This document shows, piece by piece, positions 7,162-9,754 of a DNA stretch of 9,754 bases (positions are counted from its first letter, which is position 1; the number at the start of each line of letters is the position of its first letter). The DNA lies in the NCBI GenBank assembly GCA_964387695.1, contig CAYLXI010000063.1:1-9754 (forward strand), written 5' to 3'. Source of the DNA: Thiosulfativibrio sp964387695 (GTDB lineage: Bacteria > Pseudomonadota > Gammaproteobacteria > Thiomicrospirales > Thiomicrospiraceae). The position numbers and the translations under genes were made by a program. Below the pieces are notes generated by a model. That model saw only the letters and a program-made list of their open reading frames with translations. It did no database searches and was not told the origin of the DNA.

Positions 7162-7229
7162 CACCAAATTCTGCCATCGGTTGTGGAGTGGTATCAATTT
7201 AAAAATCGATTATAAAGGATATATTAGCC
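7162..7229 (+). promoter_or_regulatory. rpsO 5' leader, possible S15 autoregulatory region
   Basis: This is the predicted untranslated leader of rpsO. It holds a GC-richer segment (7173-7192) in which short stems are possible, such as CCA (7174-7176) with TGG (7184-7186), and an imperfect stem ATCAATT/AATCGAT (7193-7199 with 7204-7210) just before the Shine-Dalgarno AAAGGA (7214-7219). In several bacteria S15 represses its own mRNA by binding a structured leader, but those leaders differ between lineages. I cannot show that this one binds S15. Confidence 0.3.
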
Positions 7230-7496
7230 ATGCTAACAGCACAAGATAAAGCTGCAATTGTTGCAGAATATGCTACTTGCGAAAATGACACCGCTTCTCC
7301 AGAAGTTCAGGTTGCTCTACTTACAGCAAGAATTAAGTATTTAACCGAACACTTTAAAACTCACATTCACGATAATCATTCTCGTACGGGTTTGTTGCGT
7401 CAGGTTTCTAGTCGTCGTAAATTACTTGATTATCTTCACCGTAAAGATGGTGAGCGTTATTATTCTTTAATTAAAAAATTAGGTCTTCGTAAATAA
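7230..7496 (+). CDS. rpsO: 30S ribosomal protein S15
   Basis: S15 (uS15) is a primary-binding protein of the 30S central domain. It binds the 16S three-way junction and forms a bridge to the 50S subunit. The 88-residue product is the usual length, with no insertion. It shows the family blocks SPEVQVALLTARI (23-35), HDNHSRTGLL and the C-terminal RRKLLDYLHRKDGERYYSLI followed by KKLGLRK. Arginine codons are almost all CGT (7 of 8), as expected for a highly expressed gene. ATG 7230 has AAAGGA at 7214-7219 with a rather long 10-base spacer. It is preceded by its own promoter and followed 22 bases later by an intrinsic terminator, so only a read-through fraction of its transcript would reach pnp. 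Confidence 0.98.
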   Translation: MLTAQDKAAIVAEYATCENDTASPEVQVALLTARIKYLTEHFKTHIHDNHSRTGLLRQVSSRRKLLDYLHRKDGERYYSLIKKLGLRK

Positions 7497-7517
7497 ATAT
7501 TAAGACTTATAAGTTTT

Positions 7518-7548
7518 AAAAAAAAACCTCGCATTGCGGGGTTTTTTT
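7518..7548 (+). terminator. Rho-independent terminator between rpsO and pnp
   Basis: The stem CCTCGC (7527-7532) pairs with GCGGGG (7536-7541), with one U-G pair and a 3-base ATT loop. Seven Ts follow (7542-7548). Nine As before the stem (7518-7526) can extend the pairing with the T-tract and would make it work on the opposite strand too. In E. coli the equivalent site is partly read through to express pnp. Confidence 0.92.
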
Positions 7549-7550
7549 GT

Positions 7551-7580
7551 TAAATAAATGGCTAAAAATCCGTTTATTTA
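7551..7580 (+). promoter_or_regulatory. Stem-loop in the pnp leader
   Basis: TAAATAAATGG (7551-7561) and CCGTTTATTTA (7570-7580) form an 11-pair stem with one U-G pair and an 8-base loop. It lies directly after the terminator and 50 bases before the pnp ATG. It has no T-tract, so it is not a second terminator. In E. coli a pnp leader hairpin is cut by RNase III and lets PNPase repress itself. A similar role here is inference; the stem is AT-rich and shorter than the E. coli one. Confidence 0.45.
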
Positions 7581-7630
7581 GGTCATTTAGGGTAAAATAA
7601 TCAAATTAAATTGATGAAAAAGGAAACAAC

Positions 7631-9736
7631 ATGGCAAAAATCACAAGATCTTTTCAATACGGTCAGCATACCGTTACTTTAGAAACGGGTGAGATAGCTC
7701 GTCAAGCAGACGGTGCAGTCATGGTTGGTATGGGAGATACGCGTATATTAGTCACAGTTGTTGCAGAAAAAACAGCACAAGATGGACAAGATTTTTTTCC
7801 CCTAACGGTTAACTATCAAGAAAAAGCCTACTCTGCTGGAAAAATCCCAGGAGGATTTTTAAAAAGAGAAGCTCGCCCTTCAGAAAAAGAAACCTTGCTT
7901 TCTAGGCTAATAGATCGTCCTATTCGTCCGTTGTTTCCAAGAGGGTTTGTGAATGAAGTTCAAGTCATTGCAACCGTTGTTGCGATGGATAACGAAGTGG
8001 GTACAGAAGTTGCTGCAATGTTAGGAACTTCGGCTGCCTTAGCCATTTCAGGTGTGCCTTTTTCAGGCCCTATGGGATCTGCAATTGTCGGTTATAAAAA
8101 TGAAAAATACCTATTAAACCCAACCGCACAAGAACTCCAAGAATCAGACTTAGAGCTAAGTGTTGCAGGCACAAAAGAAGCCGTATTAATGGTTGAATCC
8201 GAAGCTGCCGAATTACCAGAAGATATTATGCTCGGAGCAGTCATGTTTGGTCATAAAGCAATGCAAGCCGCCATTGCAGAAATTGCAGCATTTGCCAGTG
8301 ATGCTGCCAAGCCTTCTTGGAATTGGCAAGCTCCTGAAGAAAATACAAAATTAAAAACCGCAGTTTTTGATTTGATTGCTTCAGAAGTTGAAACCGCCTA
8401 TACCATTGCAGATAAAATGGAACGCCGTTCTACCTTAGATGCGGCAAAAAATAAAACCATAGAAACTTTAGTCAATTCTGAAAAAAATCCTTCTGGATTT
8501 ATGATTTCAGACATAGAAAAAATGTTTGCACAGTGTCAAAGAGAGATCGTTCGCAGTAGAGTGGTTGCCAAAAAGCCCCGTATTGACGGTCGTGATGCCC
8601 AAACTGTTCGTAAAGTTACTGCCAAAGTAGGCGTTTTACCAAGAGTTCATGGCTCTGCATTATTTACCCGTGGTGAAACTCAAGCCCTAGTTGTAACCAC
8701 ACTTGGAACAGAAAGAGACGCTAAAATTGTTGATGATTTAACGGGTTCTTATCATGATCGTTTTATGTTGCACTATAACTTCCCTCCCTATTCGGTAGGA
8801 GAGTGTGGTCGAGTAGGTATGCCCGGTCGCCGTGAAATAGGTCATGGAATGTTAGCGCGTCGTGGTGTTTCTGCATTGTTGCCAACGGCAGAAGAATTTC
8901 CTTATACTATTCGTGTGGTGTCAGAAATTACCGAATCTAATGGCTCAAGCTCTATGGCATCTGTTTGTGGTACATCTATGTCTCTTATGCATGCAGGTGT
9001 ACCACTTGCAACGCCCATTGCAGGAATTGCAATGGGTTTTATTAAAGAAGAATCTGGTTTTGCAGTGCTATCAGATATTTTAGGAGACGAAGACTATCTT
9101 GGCGATATGGATTTTAAAGTAGCAGGAACAGAGCAAGGTATTACCGCTTTACAAATGGACATTAAAATTACGGGCATTACCGAAGATATAATGAGCATTG
9201 CTCTTGAACAAGCTAAAACAGGTCGTTTAACCATTCTTGAATCTATGGCAACGGCAATTAGTTCACCAAATCAAACTGTTGCAGCAACTGCACCGCGTTT
9301 CTTTATGGTAAAGGTTAAGCCTGAAAAAGTTCGTGATATTATTGGCAAAGGTGGGTCAACTATTCGTTCTATTTCTGAAGATACAGGTTGTGTGCTAGAA
9401 ATTGATGACGAAGGCAATGTTAAAATATCTGCTAAAGATGACGCATCAGCAGATGCGGCAAAAGCTCGTATTGCAGAAATTACTGTTGAGCCTGAAATTG
9501 GTAAAATTTATGATGCGGTGGTTAAGAAAATTGTTGATTTTGGTGCTTTTGTTGCCTATATGCCAGGGCGAGAAGGTTTGGTTCATGTTTCTCAAATTGC
9601 AGAAGAGCGAGTTGAAGATGTCACTAAATATTTATCTGAAGGTCAAGAAATTAAAGTCAAGCTGATTGATATTGATCGTCAAGGTCGGGTAAAGCTATCT
9701 ATAAAAGAAGTTAACGCTTTACTAAATGTAACATAA
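7631..9736 (+). CDS. pnp: Polyribonucleotide nucleotidyltransferase (PNPase)
   Basis: PNPase is a trimeric 3'-5' phosphorolytic exoribonuclease that degrades mRNA and trims RNA 3' ends, releasing nucleoside diphosphates; it can also run in reverse. The 701-residue protein is complete. Domains: first RNase PH domain (about 10-145), helical linker (about 150-300), second RNase PH domain (about 315-548), KH domain with GKGG (572-575) and S1 domain (about 622-693). Active-site features are intact: the phosphate-binding SNGSSSMA (436-443), R400-R401 in MPGRREIGHG, and D486 and D492 in LGDEDYLGDMDFK. The protein ends soon after the S1 domain. ATG 7631 has AAGGA (7620-7624) 6 bases upstream. Expression is probably by read-through from rpsO past the terminator, with a leader hairpin at 7551-7580; no strong promoter of its own is visible. 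Confidence 0.98.
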   Translation: MAKITRSFQYGQHTVTLETGEIARQADGAVMVGMGDTRILVTVVAEKTAQDGQDFFPLTVNYQEKAYSAGKIPGGFLKREARPSEKETLLSRLIDRPIRPLFPRGFVNEVQVIATVVAMDNEVGTEVAAMLGTSAALAISGVPFSGPMGSAIVGYKNEKYLLNPTAQELQESDLELSVAGTKEAVLMVESEAAELPEDIMLGAVMFGHKAMQAAIAEIAAFASDAAKPSWNWQAPEENTKLKTAVFDLIASEVETAYTIADKMERRSTLDAAKNKTIETLVNSEKNPSGFMISDIEKMFAQCQREIVRSRVVAKKPRIDGRDAQTVRKVTAKVGVLPRVHGSALFTRGETQALVVTTLGTERDAKIVDDLTGSYHDRFMLHYNFPPYSVGECGRVGMPGRREIGHGMLARRGVSALLPTAEEFPYTIRVVSEITESNGSSSMASVCGTSMSLMHAGVPLATPIAGIAMGFIKEESGFAVLSDILGDEDYLGDMDFKVAGTEQGITALQMDIKITGITEDIMSIALEQAKTGRLTILESMATAISSPNQTVAATAPRFFMVKVKPEKVRDIIGKGGSTIRSISEDTGCVLEIDDEGNVKISAKDDASADAAKARIAEITVEPEIGKIYDAVVKKIVDFGAFVAYMPGREGLVHVSQIAEERVEDVTKYLSEGQEIKVKLIDIDRQGRVKLSIKEVNALLNVT

Positions 9737-9754
9737 CAAATGCAGAATAATTTT

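Noticed and set aside
7570..7598. TAAAAT (7593-7598) as a possible pnp promoter.
   Set aside because: The -10 match is fair, but the -35 position reads CCGTTT and there is no extended -10. It is too weak to annotate.
9740..9754. An ATG after pnp as the start of another gene.
   Set aside because: Only five codons are in the window and no ribosome-binding site precedes it, so there is no support.

Overview
The window is a chromosomal translation and RNA-metabolism cluster from a bacterium, very probably an AT-rich gammaproteobacterium. Three things support this: NusA is 495 residues long with the two C-terminal acidic repeats typical of Gammaproteobacteria, IF2 has the long proteobacterial form (two IF2_N modules plus a Lys-rich linker), and the order rimP-nusA-infB-rbfA-truB-rpsO-pnp is the classical one. 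Base composition is visibly AT-rich. Genus cannot be settled from the sequence alone. A run of ten Ns at 4516-4525 shows this is a scaffold join from a draft or metagenome assembly.

Layout, all on the + strand. 20-4438 holds rimP, nusA and infB, packed with gaps of 12-18 bases. 4439-4543 is an intergenic stretch containing the N-gap and a palindrome that could pair with the rbfA ribosome-binding site. 4544-7127 holds rbfA, truB (11-base overlap), a gene for a degenerate rhodanese domain fused to a class I SAM methyltransferase, and a gene for a stand-alone cyclic-nucleotide-binding domain; these four are spaced by -11, 5 and 1 bases and look like one transcript. A good sigma70-like promoter at 7128-7155 then starts rpsO (7230-7496). 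rpsO is followed by a clear intrinsic terminator (7518-7548), a second stem-loop (7551-7580) and pnp (7631-9736), which ends just before the window does.

How the genes work together: RimP and RbfA mature the 30S subunit, IF2 starts translation on it, S15 is a primary-binding 30S protein, TruB makes pseudouridine 55 in tRNA, NusA couples transcription to these RNAs, and PNPase degrades and trims RNA. The non-standard part is the methyltransferase and cyclic-nucleotide-binding pair between truB and rpsO. These two genes have no assigned role here and are the best candidates for something undescribed. I found no mobile element, CRISPR array, RNA gene, phage remnant or defence system. The remaining points of interest are possible RNA-level controls: the rbfA leader, the rpsO leader and the pnp leader hairpin.
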